From Jejudonia soesokkakensis (GTDB lineage: Bacteria > Bacteroidota > Bacteroidia > Flavobacteriales > Flavobacteriaceae): DNA of 64,000 nucleotides. The DNA is taken from the NCBI RefSeq assembly GCF_042664795.1, contig NZ_JBHTBN010000004.1:124001-188000 (forward strand), written 5' to 3'. How positions within the stretch are numbered: the stretch's first letter is position 1; the number at the start of each line of letters is the position of its first letter. The position numbers and the translations under genes are program-made. Below the pieces are notes generated by a model that saw nothing but the letters and a program-made list of their open reading frames with translations, did no database searches and was not told the origin of the DNA. Shown piece after piece: positions 7,714 to 16,813 of the stretch.

Positions 7714-8145
7714 ATGAAATATTTTGCAATATTCTGTATAGTTTTAGTTTTTAGTTCATCTTGTACTAGAAGTGATGATAGACGAGATGACAACCCTAAT
7801 TTAATAGATCCCTTAGTGAGCTTAAATTTAAACTTGAATTTGCCTGAATACGACCCTTTAAATTTTCCTGGAAATAGTATCATCATAAATCAGCAAGGTA
7901 TAAGAGGCATTGTGATTTATAATGTAAATAATGATTTGTATACTGCGTTTGATCTTAGTGATCCAAACCATCCGCCTAATAATTGTTCCCGTATGAATGT
8001 TGAAACACCTTTGGCATCATGCCCATGTGGAGATGGAAATGAATACAACATTATATCTGGCGAACACACGACCAATAATTCGTTATTTCCCATGCAGCAA
8101 TATCAGGCAGTTAGGACGGGAAACACGGTGCGTGTTTCAAATTAA
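7714..8145 (+). CDS. Small lipoprotein with a degenerate Rieske-like domain
   Basis: 143 residues from the ATG at 7714. Signal peptide with lipobox FSSSC (Cys17), so it is probably anchored to a membrane facing the periplasm. The rest resembles the Rieske fold: a strand with LYTAFD, then DPNHPPNNC, then ASCPCGDGNEYN, a SGEHTTN turn and a final strand GNTVRVSN. In a true Rieske protein these places carry C-x-H and C-P-C-H ligands for a 2Fe-2S cluster. Here the first cysteine is Asp and the second histidine is Gly, so cluster binding is unlikely. Related small lipoproteins are common in Flavobacteriaceae; function unknown. Confidence 0.65.
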   Translation: MKYFAIFCIVLVFSSSCTRSDDRRDDNPNLIDPLVSLNLNLNLPEYDPLNFPGNSIIINQQGIRGIVIYNVNNDLYTAFDLSDPNHPPNNCSRMNVETPLASCPCGDGNEYNIISGEHTTNNSLFPMQQYQAVRTGNTVRVSN

Positions 8146-8151
8146 ATCATA

Positions 8152-8182
8152 AAAAAAACCCTCGCTATTGCAAGGGTTTTTT
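8152..8182. terminator. Bidirectional terminator between the Rieske-like gene and the cold-shock gene
   Basis: AAAAAACCCT (8153-8162) pairs with AGGGTTTTTT (8173-8182), giving A/T runs on both sides. It serves the convergent genes ending at 8145 (+) and 8208 (-). Confidence 0.88.
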
Positions 8183-8207
8183 AAATCGATGGTTGGTAAG
8201 ATATATC

Positions 8208-8405
8208 TTAATCATGGATAACGCGCACTTGTGCAGCCGTCATTCCTTTTCTTCCTTCTTCTTCAACATATTCTACTTTATCACCTTCATTAAGGGCTTC
8301 GCCATTAAGACCGGTAACATGGACGAATATGTCCTTTCCAGTTTCATCATTTGTGATAAAACCGTAACCTTTTGATTCGTTAAAAAACTTTACTGTTCCT
8401 TCCAT
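8208..8405 (-). CDS. Cold-shock domain protein
   Basis: 65 residues from the ATG at 8405. The single cold-shock domain starts MEGTVKFFNESKGYGFI, with RNA-binding motifs KGYGFI (RNP1) and DIFVHV (RNP2). Members bind single-stranded RNA/DNA and melt mRNA structure. The open frame continues 17 residues further upstream, but those residues are not family-like and the known proteins begin MxGTVKFF. A TAnnTTTG box lies about 30 bases upstream. Confidence 0.95.
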   Translation of the reverse strand: MEGTVKFFNESKGYGFITNDETGKDIFVHVTGLNGEALNEGDKVEYVEEEGRKGMTAAQVRVIHD

Positions 8406-8435
8406 TGTACTATATAATAATAAATTAATAATAAA

Positions 8436-8443
8436 CAAATGTA
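8436..8443 (-). promoter_or_regulatory. Candidate -7 promoter box for the cold-shock gene
   Basis: TACATTTG on the minus strand matches TAnnTTTG. It would give a leader of about 25 bases rich in A and T. No convincing -33 TTG. Confidence 0.45.
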
Positions 8444-8500
8444 GGTATTTTTTCACCCGATTTGTTAATTAAATGTGAAATTTTACAGAAAATGAGTGGG

Positions 8501-8749
8501 TTACAGTTTCTTCTTTTTACTGTAATCCCGCATTTTTTCTATATTTTCTTTATTCAACATATAGTCTTTAACTTTTTTATTTTTCCACCGATGGTAAATA
8601 AAAACAGGCATCCATACAAAGAAGAAAACTACAATACCCAAACCAATACAACGATCTTTTAAAGCCATATTATCGTCGCCAATATAGTATCCATATACAA
8701 CTAATGAAAACGCGATTAAGAAGAGGAGTGTTAGAATATATTTCATCAT
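8501..8749 (-). CDS. Small two-helix membrane protein, function unknown
   Basis: 82 residues with two predicted membrane helices (about 4-22 and 34-53) separated by a short polar loop (GDDNMALKDR), then a strongly basic C-terminal tail ending KKKKL. No known domain recognised. It begins 2 bases after the stop of the ClC gene, so it is the last gene of the aspS-led run and may assist or regulate the channel. Two adjacent ATG codons (8749 and 8746) could start it. Confidence 0.65.
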   Translation of the reverse strand: MMKYILTLLFLIAFSLVVYGYYIGDDNMALKDRCIGLGIVVFFFVWMPVFIYHRWKNKKVKDYMLNKENIEKMRDYSKKKKL

Positions 8750-8751
8750 AA

Positions 8752-10542
8752 TTATTTTCCTGAAAAGTCAATTAGTTTTTTTCGATAAGCGGTTAAGAGC
8801 TTAGATTTTGATACAAATCCGTAATAGATTCCGTTAGAAAGTACCGGTAAATTCCACGCACCGGTTTCTTGAAATTTTTGCATGACAATTGTCATTTTAT
8901 CTTCCTCTAATTTAATTACGGCTGGCGGATTTTTCATTAGATCTTTTGCTGTCATCTCGTTATAAAGACTTTTGTTAAACATAACGGGTCGTAAATCGTC
9001 TAGCAATATAATTCCTTCTAGTTCTTTAGTTTTAGCATTAATGACGGGGAAAATATTTCGATTAGATGTCGTGATCGCTTTCTCAACAATTACTCCCAAG
9101 GTCATTTCTGAATATACAATACTAAAATTTCTTTCTACCACCGTTTTTATATTCATCAAGGTAAGCACTGCGTGATCTTTATCATGAGTAATCAATTCGC
9201 CTTTTCGACCTAGTTCCATGGCGTAGACCGAATGTGGTTGAAAATGCTTTGTAATGGTAAATGAGATGGCTGAAGCTATCATTAATGGAAGAAACAGTTC
9301 GTACCCACCAGTAACTTCTGCGATTAAGAAGATGGCTGTTAAGGGAGCGTGCAGTACTCCAGCCATGAGTCCTGTCATTCCCACCAGCGTAAAATTACTT
9401 TCTGAAACAGGATTCGATAATATAGTAAGGGTGTTAATAATTTTGGCCACTGTAAATCCGAGAATACTTCCCATAAATAAGGTAGGGGCAAATATACCGC
9501 CTACGCCACCAGCTCCAAAGGTGAGTGAGCTTGCTACAACTTTAAATAACACTAGTCCTAAAAGCAAACCAATGATAATCCAAACATTACTAAGGTCCAG
9601 ATCAAAAATGTTATTTTGTAAGGCAGCTTCTGGTTTTCCCTGTACTAGATTATTGATAATATCATAGCCTTCTCCGTACAGGGGCGGAATGAAATATACC
9701 AGCACTCCAATTCCCAACCCGCCTATGAGTAGGCGTTTGACGGGAGATCCTATTTTTTCAAAAAAATTCTGAAAACGTTCGTAAGTTTCTGTAAAATACA
9801 CAGAAACCATTCCGGCAATGACGCCAAGTAATATATATAACGGAATATCTGTAATTAAAAATTCATCTTCGATCGTAAAAGGGAGGAGAATATCGTTTCC
9901 GAAGAAAAAATAAGACGTAATAATCGCAGAAACGGAAGCTAACAATAAGGGTATTAAGGAAACTAATGTTAGATCCAAACTAAATACTTCAATTGCAAAA
10001 ATAATAGCGGCAATGGGTGCTTTAAAAATAGAGGACATGGCGCCTGCAGCAGCACATCCTATGAGTAAGGTGCGAGTCGCCTGATTCATATTCAGAATAC
10101 GTGACAAATTAGAACTTAAGGCAGCCCCTGTAGCAACGGTTGGCCCTTCCAGTCCAACCGATCCTCCAAAACCCACAGTGATAGGTGCCGTGATTAAACT
10201 TCCATACATCTGAAAACGTTTCATAATACCTTTCCGTTTTGAAATAGCGAAAAGAGTTGCGGGAATACCCTGAGTGGGAGTTACTCTGAGAATGTATTTA
10301 GCAATAAGATAGGTAAGTCCTAAGCCAATAATTGGAAAAATAAAGTAAAAGGTTGTTTGGTATTCTTTAATAAGGTTTCCTTCAATCAACAATTGGATAA
10401 AGTGCGTACCATTTTTGATAATGACTGCCGCTAATCCAGACAAAAAGCCAACGAGAATACTAACAATATATATAAATTGTTTCTGCGGAATATATTTTAA
10501 CCGCCAGATAAGAAACCGATTTAGATAGGAGCGTTGAGACAT
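8752..10542 (-). CDS. ClC-type chloride channel or H+/Cl- antiporter with CBS domains
   Basis: 596 residues. The ClC membrane core (to about residue 440) shows TQGIPAT (place of the selectivity-filter GSGIP), GGSVGLEGPTVATGAA (GxxGxEGP) and GAGGVGGIFAPTLFMGS (GxFxP). The C-terminal part (about 450-590) is a pair of CBS domains that probably senses adenine nucleotides. ClC proteins move chloride or fluoride across the inner membrane; the GREGP glutamate is present in LEGP, as in exchangers. The start overlaps the end of the TPR lipoprotein gene by 22 bases, so translation is likely coupled. Confidence 0.93.
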   Translation of the reverse strand: MSQRSYLNRFLIWRLKYIPQKQFIYIVSILVGFLSGLAAVIIKNGTHFIQLLIEGNLIKEYQTTFYFIFPIIGLGLTYLIAKYILRVTPTQGIPATLFAISKRKGIMKRFQMYGSLITAPITVGFGGSVGLEGPTVATGAALSSNLSRILNMNQATRTLLIGCAAAGAMSSIFKAPIAAIIFAIEVFSLDLTLVSLIPLLLASVSAIITSYFFFGNDILLPFTIEDEFLITDIPLYILLGVIAGMVSVYFTETYERFQNFFEKIGSPVKRLLIGGLGIGVLVYFIPPLYGEGYDIINNLVQGKPEAALQNNIFDLDLSNVWIIIGLLLGLVLFKVVASSLTFGAGGVGGIFAPTLFMGSILGFTVAKIINTLTILSNPVSESNFTLVGMTGLMAGVLHAPLTAIFLIAEVTGGYELFLPLMIASAISFTITKHFQPHSVYAMELGRKGELITHDKDHAVLTLMNIKTVVERNFSIVYSEMTLGVIVEKAITTSNRNIFPVINAKTKELEGIILLDDLRPVMFNKSLYNEMTAKDLMKNPPAVIKLEEDKMTIVMQKFQETGAWNLPVLSNGIYYGFVSKSKLLTAYRKKLIDFSGK

Positions 10543-11384
10543 TTGCCTAGTTTCGTTTTTAACTGCGTTAGATCTTCTACATAGATTTGTCGTAATGTTT
10601 CAACATAGGGACGGCTGTTAAAATAGCCATTATTAAAATCAAGTATAGCATTATCAACGAATTGCATCGCTTCTTCGCACCTACCTTTTTCAAATAAAAT
10701 AAGTCCTTTGTAATATTTTCCATCGGCAGTTAGATTCTTGCTGTAGTGCAATACCTTATCTAAACTTTCTAAAGCTTGTTCTGGCTGGTTGTTTTCGTAA
10801 TGGGCAATCGCTTTGTATAAAAATGCTTCCTGCTCAACCCAGTCTTCTCCAGATTCTTTGGTTTCTTTATCAATATGCTTGTCAAAGTAGGATAGAGATT
10901 TTTCGTAGTTATTAAGTCCGAGATAAGCAATCCCTCTCCAGAAATTGACACTATGACCTTGTGGCGCTTCAGTAAAATCTGGCGTTAATGAGTCTGTGGC
11001 ATCAAAATCGGCAATTGCTTTTTTGTAGTCTCTATAGAACCATAAATAATTATAGCCTCTATATCCTACCCAGAGTTCTGGATTACAGGCTACTGCTTTG
11101 TCCATTTGAGGTTTCCATTTGTCTGGCATCCCTCTCTTTAGGTAAGCTACGGAAAGTTCTCTCACGGCATCACAATGAGTGGGATCAATAGCAATTGCTT
11201 TTTCAATTCGTGTCATGCTTTTTACAGATCCTTGCGGAAGATGACTCCCATCATTGAAGACTTCTATAGACAGTTTTTGTCTTTCTGCTTGTGATAGATG
11301 GCTGTAAGTATCTTTAGAATTGCTACAGGAAAATAGCAGCATCAAGAGCATACAATTAAGGCAATATTTCAGTAATTTCTCCAT
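10521..11384 (-). CDS. TPR-repeat lipoprotein
   Basis: 287 residues from the ATG at 11384, which places a lipoprotein signal first (LLMLLFSC, lipid on the Cys after FS). The frame reaches 11435 but that part overlaps the upstream gene and would bury the signal. The mature protein has several TPR-type helix pairs, e.g. AIDPTHCDAVRELSVAYLKR, DYKKAIADFDATDSLTPDF, NYEKSLSYFDKHID and QPEQALESLDKVL. It is therefore probably a periplasmic or surface scaffold. It overlaps both neighbours (29 bases upstream, 22 bases downstream). Confidence 0.8.
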   Translation of the reverse strand: MEKLLKYCLNCMLLMLLFSCSNSKDTYSHLSQAERQKLSIEVFNDGSHLPQGSVKSMTRIEKAIAIDPTHCDAVRELSVAYLKRGMPDKWKPQMDKAVACNPELWVGYRGYNYLWFYRDYKKAIADFDATDSLTPDFTEAPQGHSVNFWRGIAYLGLNNYEKSLSYFDKHIDKETKESGEDWVEQEAFLYKAIAHYENNQPEQALESLDKVLHYSKNLTADGKYYKGLILFEKGRCEEAMQFVDNAILDFNNGYFNSRPYVETLRQIYVEDLTQLKTKLGKCLNAPI

Positions 11385-11898
11385 GTTCGATTCTATAAGA
11401 TACGTAATGATAATAGTTTTGAGGAGTATCACCAATTTTGTACACTGCCCAATTAGAAGATTTAGAAGTGATTTCTAGTAGTTGAGAAACAAGTTTTGGA
11501 TTGTGTTTTGTTTTTTCATAATCCAAATCAATTTCTAGGATCTCAAACCAGCCTGGATTTCCTTCACAAGTTACTAAAAACCGAAAGTTTATATATCCAG
11601 AATCTGTGTAATTTTCATTTTTATACTGCTCCATTACGTAGGCGTCAAAAGTATTTTTTCCACCTTGATACGCATCTTTGGGAGCACCATGATGAATTTT
11701 ATAGATGTTCCCTTCACATAAAGTGTAGGTATCATTTTGTAATGCCTTTTCTTGATCTATATAGCCTATGTAGTTAGGATAGGTGGTAGTGTCTTCCGAG
11801 AACTTTCCGAAGTAATTGTAATAAGAATATCCAACGACTGCGATACAAATAATGATTGCAGATAGCAAAACCCAACCCATTATTTTAAGTATGCGCAT
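11356..11898 (-). CDS. Membrane-anchored protein with TonB-C-like domain
   Basis: 180 residues. One N-terminal membrane helix (about 7-25) and a periplasmic domain. The segment YINFRFLVTCEGNPGWFEIL, followed by a helix and a final strand YVSYRIEHGEITEIL, resembles the TonB C-terminal topology used by many Bacteroidota anchor proteins. This is a fold-level impression, not a firm family match. It starts 16 bases after aspS and overlaps the TPR lipoprotein gene by 29 bases, so the two are probably made together. Confidence 0.6.
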   Translation of the reverse strand: MRILKIMGWVLLSAIIICIAVVGYSYYNYFGKFSEDTTTYPNYIGYIDQEKALQNDTYTLCEGNIYKIHHGAPKDAYQGGKNTFDAYVMEQYKNENYTDSGYINFRFLVTCEGNPGWFEILEIDLDYEKTKHNPKLVSQLLEITSKSSNWAVYKIGDTPQNYYHYVSYRIEHGEITEILP

Positions 11899-11914
11899 CG
11901 TATTGTAGGTTACG

Positions 11915-13672
11915 TTAGTTTTCCTGAAGGTCCAGTTTTAGATGTAGTTCTGTTAGTTGTTCTTTGTCGAGCGGTGCCGGAGCATCGATCATGACATCGC
12001 GACCTGCATTGTTTTTAGGAAAGGCAATAAAATCACGTATGGTTTCTTGTCCGCCAAGGATAGCTACCAATCGGTCCAATCCAAAAGCGATCCCGCCGTG
12101 TGGAGGCGCTCCATATTCAAAAGCATCCATTAAGAAGCCAAACTGTGCTTTTGCCTCCTCGTCACTAAAACCAAGGTGCTTGAGCATGATTGCCTGCGTT
12201 TTTTTATCATGGATACGAATAGAACCACCGCCAATTTCATTTCCGTTTAGTACAAGATCGTATGCATTTGCTTTGACATCTCCCGGATTAGTATCCAGCA
12301 GTTCTAACTGTCCTGGCTTTGGAGCCGTGAAAGGATGATGCATGGCGTGGTAATGTCCTGTTTCTTCATCAAGTTCCAAAAGCGGGAAATCGATGACCCA
12401 TAAGGGCGCGAACTCATCAGATTTACGCAATCCAAGTTGGGTCGCAAGATGCATTCGTAAGGCCGAAAGCTGAGTACGAACTTTATGCGTGTCTCCAGAG
12501 AGTATACAAATAAGATCTCCTTTTTGGGCACCGGTGGCTTCTGCCCATTTGGCAAGATCTTCCTGATTGTAAAATTTATCTACGGAAGATTTATAGGTCC
12601 CATCTTCGTTTACACGACAATAAACCATTCCTAAGGCACCTACTTGAGGGCGTTTTACCCAGTCAATAAGTGTATCAATTTCTTTACGAGTGTAGGAGTT
12701 TCCGCCAGGAACAGCGATACCTACGACTAATTGAGCATTGTTAAACACACCAAAGTCTTTATGCTGCGCAACAGCGTTTAACTCGCCAAATTTCATTCCA
12801 AAGCGAATGTCTGGTTTGTCGTTTCCGTAGGTTGCCATGGCATCGTCGTAGGTCATTCTCGGGAACTCTCCAATTTCAACACCATTAATTTCTTTTAATA
12901 AATGTTTCGTTAAGCCTTCGAATGTATTGAGAATATCTTCCTGCTCGATAAATGCCATTTCACAGTCAATCTGAGTAAATTCGGGCTGTCTATCGGCTCT
13001 AAGGTCTTCATCTCTAAAACACTTTACGATCTGAAAGTACTTATCCATACCGCCTACCATTAAGAGTTGTTTAAAGGTTTGTGGCGATTGGGGTAATGCG
13101 TAGAACTGTCCTTCATTCATTCGGGAAGGCACTACAAAATCTCTGGCACCTTCGGGAGTAGATTTAATGAGGTAAGGAGTTTCAATCTCTACAAAATCCT
13201 TTTCAGAAAGAAAATTACGTACTGCCATCGTGACTTTGTGACGAAAGATGAGGTTTTCTCTCACGGGTTTTCTTCGAATATCGAGGTAACGATATTTCAT
13301 GCGAAGATCTTCACCACCGTCTGTGGCATCTTCGATCGTAAATGGAGGTGTAAGAGAGGTATTTAATACTGAAAGTTTTGAAACTAAAATCTCAATGTCG
13401 CCTGTAGGTATAGTAGGGTTTTTAGACTCACGTTCTATTACAGTGCCAGTCACTTGAATTACAAACTCACGTCCTAGTCCAGAAGCTTTCTCCATCATGT
13501 CTTTTGGAGTTCTTTCTTCATCAAATATAAGTTGAGTAATACCGTATCGATCACGCAAATCCACCCAAACCATAAAACCTTTGTTTCTAATTTTTTGTAC
13601 CCATCCTGAAAGTGAAACGGTTGCTCCCGTATTTGAAGCTCTTAACTCTCCATTATTATGTGTTCTGTACAT
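11915..13672 (-). CDS. aspS: Aspartyl-tRNA synthetase
   Basis: 585 residues, the usual bacterial length. Class IIb synthetase that charges tRNA-Asp. The N-terminal OB-fold anticodon domain is residues 1-105 (MYRTHNNGELR, VSLSGWVQKIRNKG). The catalytic core shows motif 1 in EIETPYLIKSTPEGARDFVV and motif 2 in YFQIVKCFRDEDLRADRQPE. Motif 3 is GGIAFGLDRLVAILGG. The bacterial GAD insertion lies between (about 290-420). It heads the minus-strand run and has a good candidate promoter at 13713-13746. Confidence 0.97.
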   Translation of the reverse strand: MYRTHNNGELRASNTGATVSLSGWVQKIRNKGFMVWVDLRDRYGITQLIFDEERTPKDMMEKASGLGREFVIQVTGTVIERESKNPTIPTGDIEILVSKLSVLNTSLTPPFTIEDATDGGEDLRMKYRYLDIRRKPVRENLIFRHKVTMAVRNFLSEKDFVEIETPYLIKSTPEGARDFVVPSRMNEGQFYALPQSPQTFKQLLMVGGMDKYFQIVKCFRDEDLRADRQPEFTQIDCEMAFIEQEDILNTFEGLTKHLLKEINGVEIGEFPRMTYDDAMATYGNDKPDIRFGMKFGELNAVAQHKDFGVFNNAQLVVGIAVPGGNSYTRKEIDTLIDWVKRPQVGALGMVYCRVNEDGTYKSSVDKFYNQEDLAKWAEATGAQKGDLICILSGDTHKVRTQLSALRMHLATQLGLRKSDEFAPLWVIDFPLLELDEETGHYHAMHHPFTAPKPGQLELLDTNPGDVKANAYDLVLNGNEIGGGSIRIHDKKTQAIMLKHLGFSDEEAKAQFGFLMDAFEYGAPPHGGIAFGLDRLVAILGGQETIRDFIAFPKNNAGRDVMIDAPAPLDKEQLTELHLKLDLQEN

Positions 13673-13712
13673 TCCCGTATAATGATTTTATATAGTGATT
13701 TTGCTGAAAAGG

Positions 13713-13746
13713 CAAATTTAAGAAGATTAAAAAAAATGCCCTACAA
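13713..13746 (-). promoter_or_regulatory. Candidate promoter of the aspS run
   Basis: On the minus strand TTG (complement of 13744-13746) is followed after 23 bases by TAAATTTG (complement of 13713-13720), an exact TAnnTTTG. The -7 box lies about 40 bases before the aspS ATG. Confidence 0.5.
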
Positions 13747-13869
13747 TATCTTCTTTTATTATTATGGGAGACAAATACTTCGGATTTGCATTATGATTTA
13801 ATTAAAAAAATTCCTTTTTATTTAAGAAATCTTTAGTATTTTCGAAAAAATAACAAACAATTAATAATT

Positions 13870-16803
13870 ATGAAACAAAACAACTCCAACCGCAGGAAAT
13901 TACTCCTGCTATTATTAATTTTTCCAGCTCTTGTATTTGCACAAAATACAGTTACAGGAAAAATAACCACAGTAGAAGGGGAAACTGTCCCTTTTGCAAA
14001 TGTGATTGAAAAGGGGACATCAAATGGTGTTACCAGTAATATTGATGGTATATACTCTATTAATGTTAGGAATCTACCTACTACACTTGTTATATCCTCT
14101 TTAGGATATACGACTGTTGAGCGTCCAGTTACTGCTGCGGGTACTCTAGATGTGCAAGTTGCAGAATCTACAGAAGCATTAGAAGAAGTAGTAGTGACAG
14201 GTCTTGCAAGTTCGATAAAACGATCGAATGCTGCTAATGCAGTAGGAACTGTAAATGCAGAAGAACTAATAGGTACGACAGGGCAAAGTACAGTAGATGG
14301 TGCTTTGTACGGTAAAGTAACAGGAGTAAATATAACCTCTTCTTCTGGTGCGCCAGGAGGTGGTTTTGCATTGAGGCTCCGTGGAGTTACTTCTATTAAT
14401 GGAAATAATCAGCCTCTTATTATTGTAGATGGTATCTATGTAAATAATGTAGAAATTCCTTCAGGACTTCGTTTTGCTTCTGGAGCAAATTCGGGTAGTG
14501 AGGAAAACTCTAGTAACCGTTTAGCAGATTTGGATCCAAATGATATTGAAAATATTGAAATTTTAAAAGGATCTTCTGCAGCTGCTATATATGGTCAACG
14601 TGGTAGTGCAGGTGTAATTATTATTACAACAAAGCGTGGTAAAAGAGGGAAAACTCAAATCCGTTTCAAGCAGGATACTGGTTTTAATAAAATAGCTAAC
14701 AGGCTAGGAAATAGACCATGGACCGCTGCATCTGTGTTAGAAACTTTTGGACAATCTGAACTTGATAAATATAATGCAACTATTGCTGCGAATGGTGAGT
14801 TGTATGATTTTGAAGATATTATTTATGGAGAGACTGGTTTAATAACAGAAACTTCATTAAGTGCAACTGGTGGAAGTGAAAAAACTAAATTTTATGTTGG
14901 TGGATCTTACAGAGACGAAGAAGGTATTATAAAAAACACTGGATTTGACCGCTTTTCTATTAGAGGTAATATTGAACATAAAATTTCTAATGTTTTTGAT
15001 TTTACGTCAACAACAAACTTTATTCGTAGTAACTCAAGTCGTTCCTTTACAGGTAATGAGAACGAAGGAGGACTAAGTTATGGTTATGTTTTAGCTTTTA
15101 CGCGTCCATGGAATAATTTGTTTCCAGATGAAAACGGTAATTATCCTAATAACCCAAATTTTGCAGGAAATCCAATATTTGTTAGAGATCAAGCAAAAAA
15201 TGAAGATCAAAATGACCGTATAATTCAAGGACTTACCTTAAACACCAAATTGTATACAGATGACAATAATAGAGTTAAATTTACAAATAGTGCGGGTGTT
15301 GATTACTTAGCAAACCAGACTTTTGTATATGTTCCTGAAACGCATCAAGCACAACTTGGAAGAGATGACGCTGGATTTGTAGGACAAGGAAAAAACAATT
15401 TTACACAATTTAATACACAATCTGCTTTAGTTTGGGACCATGATGCAATGGATGGTGATCTAGGTATCACTTCACAATTGGGTCTAGCTTATCTATATCA
15501 AGACTCTAATTTAGTGAATGCTCGTGGAACAGGACTAGCTGCAGGTCAAACAAGTGTGGATCAATCTGCAAATCAAGTTACAAGTCAATTTAGAAGTGAA
15601 GAAAAAGAAGTGGGTTATTTTGCGCAGGTAGAAGGTAATTATAAAGATCAAATCATAGCAACTTTAGGATATAGATTAGATAAGTCTACTAGAAATGGAG
15701 ATCCAAATGAGTTATATGGTTTTCCAAAAGCATCTGTTGCCGTAAATTTTGCAAACTTTGATTTTTGGAATGTCGAAGATATTAACCAATTAAAATTTAG
15801 AGCAGCTTACGGAGAAACCGGTAATGCGGCAGGATTTGGATCGACTTTTACTTTGCTTGGAACTAGTAATATAGGTGGTTCTGTTGGGCAGTCTATAGGA
15901 GGAATTAGAGGTGATGAAAACATATTACCTGAAACTGCTAAAGAATTTGAAGTAGGTCTAGATGTAGGTCTATTTAATAATCGTGTGAACCTTGAAGCTA
16001 CTTATTATGTTAAAACTGTAAATGACTTTACAGAAAGAAGAGCTTTGCCTCAATCTTCAGGTTTTACTAGAGAAATTACTAATTTGGGTGACTTCCAAAA
16101 TAAAGGTATTGAACTTGCTGTGACTGCAGATGTAATTAATAATGATAATTTAAAATGGAACACAAGAGTTCAATTTTATAAAAACACTTCGGAAGTGACA
16201 CGTTTAGATGTGCCTGCATTTGCATTATCAGGCGCTGGTTTTGGAACAGGACTTGGTACAATTTATATAGAGGAAGGACAACCTCTTACTCAATTGGTAG
16301 GTAATATTGATGGAGAACTTACTCAGGTTGGAAATACAGAGCCAGATTTTCAAATGGCTTTTAGTAATTCATTTACATTTTTTAAGCAATTTGATTTGTC
16401 ATTCTTAGCTCAGTTAAAATCTGGTGGAGAAAATTTGAACTTATCTAAATTCTTAACAGATTTAGGTCAAACTACTCCAGACCTTGAAACACAAGCAGGT
16501 CAGGATCGTTTAGGGACTCCTGCTAACGCAGCTCGTTTTGTTGAGCCAGCAGGATACTTTAGACTAAGAGAAGCTGCTATCTACTATCGTTTACCAAATA
16601 CAATCGTTAAAAACATTTTTGGAGAAGTGGTAGAAGGTGTTAAAATTGGAGCTTCAGGTAGAAATATCTTTACAATTACAGATTACTCTAGTTATGACCC
16701 AGAAGTTTCAGTAAATGGTACTGCCGGACTAGCTAACGGGATTGAGGTAACTCCTTTCCCAAGTTCTAGACAGTTTTATTTTCACCTAAACGTTAATTTC
16801 TAA
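13870..16803 (+). CDS. SusC/RagA family TonB-linked outer membrane receptor
   Basis: 977 residues. Signal peptide to about residue 25 (PALVFA), then a carboxypeptidase-regulatory-like beta-sandwich (about 27-110, VTGKITTVEGETVPFANVIE). The plug domain (about 115-250) starts at ALEEVVVTGL and includes LRLRGVTSINGNNQPLIIVD and ILKGSSAAAIYGQRGSAGVI. The 22-strand barrel ends RQFYFHLNVNF with a terminal aromatic. It forms the substrate pore of a SusCD pair. It is followed after 10 bases by susD. No hydrolase, sulfatase or regulator is adjacent, so the substrate (glycan, peptide or other) is not indicated. It lacks the N-terminal STN signalling domain. Confidence 0.95.
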   Translation: MKQNNSNRRKLLLLLLIFPALVFAQNTVTGKITTVEGETVPFANVIEKGTSNGVTSNIDGIYSINVRNLPTTLVISSLGYTTVERPVTAAGTLDVQVAESTEALEEVVVTGLASSIKRSNAANAVGTVNAEELIGTTGQSTVDGALYGKVTGVNITSSSGAPGGGFALRLRGVTSINGNNQPLIIVDGIYVNNVEIPSGLRFASGANSGSEENSSNRLADLDPNDIENIEILKGSSAAAIYGQRGSAGVIIITTKRGKRGKTQIRFKQDTGFNKIANRLGNRPWTAASVLETFGQSELDKYNATIAANGELYDFEDIIYGETGLITETSLSATGGSEKTKFYVGGSYRDEEGIIKNTGFDRFSIRGNIEHKISNVFDFTSTTNFIRSNSSRSFTGNENEGGLSYGYVLAFTRPWNNLFPDENGNYPNNPNFAGNPIFVRDQAKNEDQNDRIIQGLTLNTKLYTDDNNRVKFTNSAGVDYLANQTFVYVPETHQAQLGRDDAGFVGQGKNNFTQFNTQSALVWDHDAMDGDLGITSQLGLAYLYQDSNLVNARGTGLAAGQTSVDQSANQVTSQFRSEEKEVGYFAQVEGNYKDQIIATLGYRLDKSTRNGDPNELYGFPKASVAVNFANFDFWNVEDINQLKFRAAYGETGNAAGFGSTFTLLGTSNIGGSVGQSIGGIRGDENILPETAKEFEVGLDVGLFNNRVNLEATYYVKTVNDFTERRALPQSSGFTREITNLGDFQNKGIELAVTADVINNDNLKWNTRVQFYKNTSEVTRLDVPAFALSGAGFGTGLGTIYIEEGQPLTQLVGNIDGELTQVGNTEPDFQMAFSNSFTFFKQFDLSFLAQLKSGGENLNLSKFLTDLGQTTPDLETQAGQDRLGTPANAARFVEPAGYFRLREAAIYYRLPNTIVKNIFGEVVEGVKIGASGRNIFTITDYSSYDPEVSVNGTAGLANGIEVTPFPSSRQFYFHLNVNF

Positions 16804-16813
16804 AAAAATAATT

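Noticed and set aside
13837..13844. TATTTTCG as promoter of susC
   Set aside because: One mismatch to TAnnTTTG and no -33 TTG; too weak to list.
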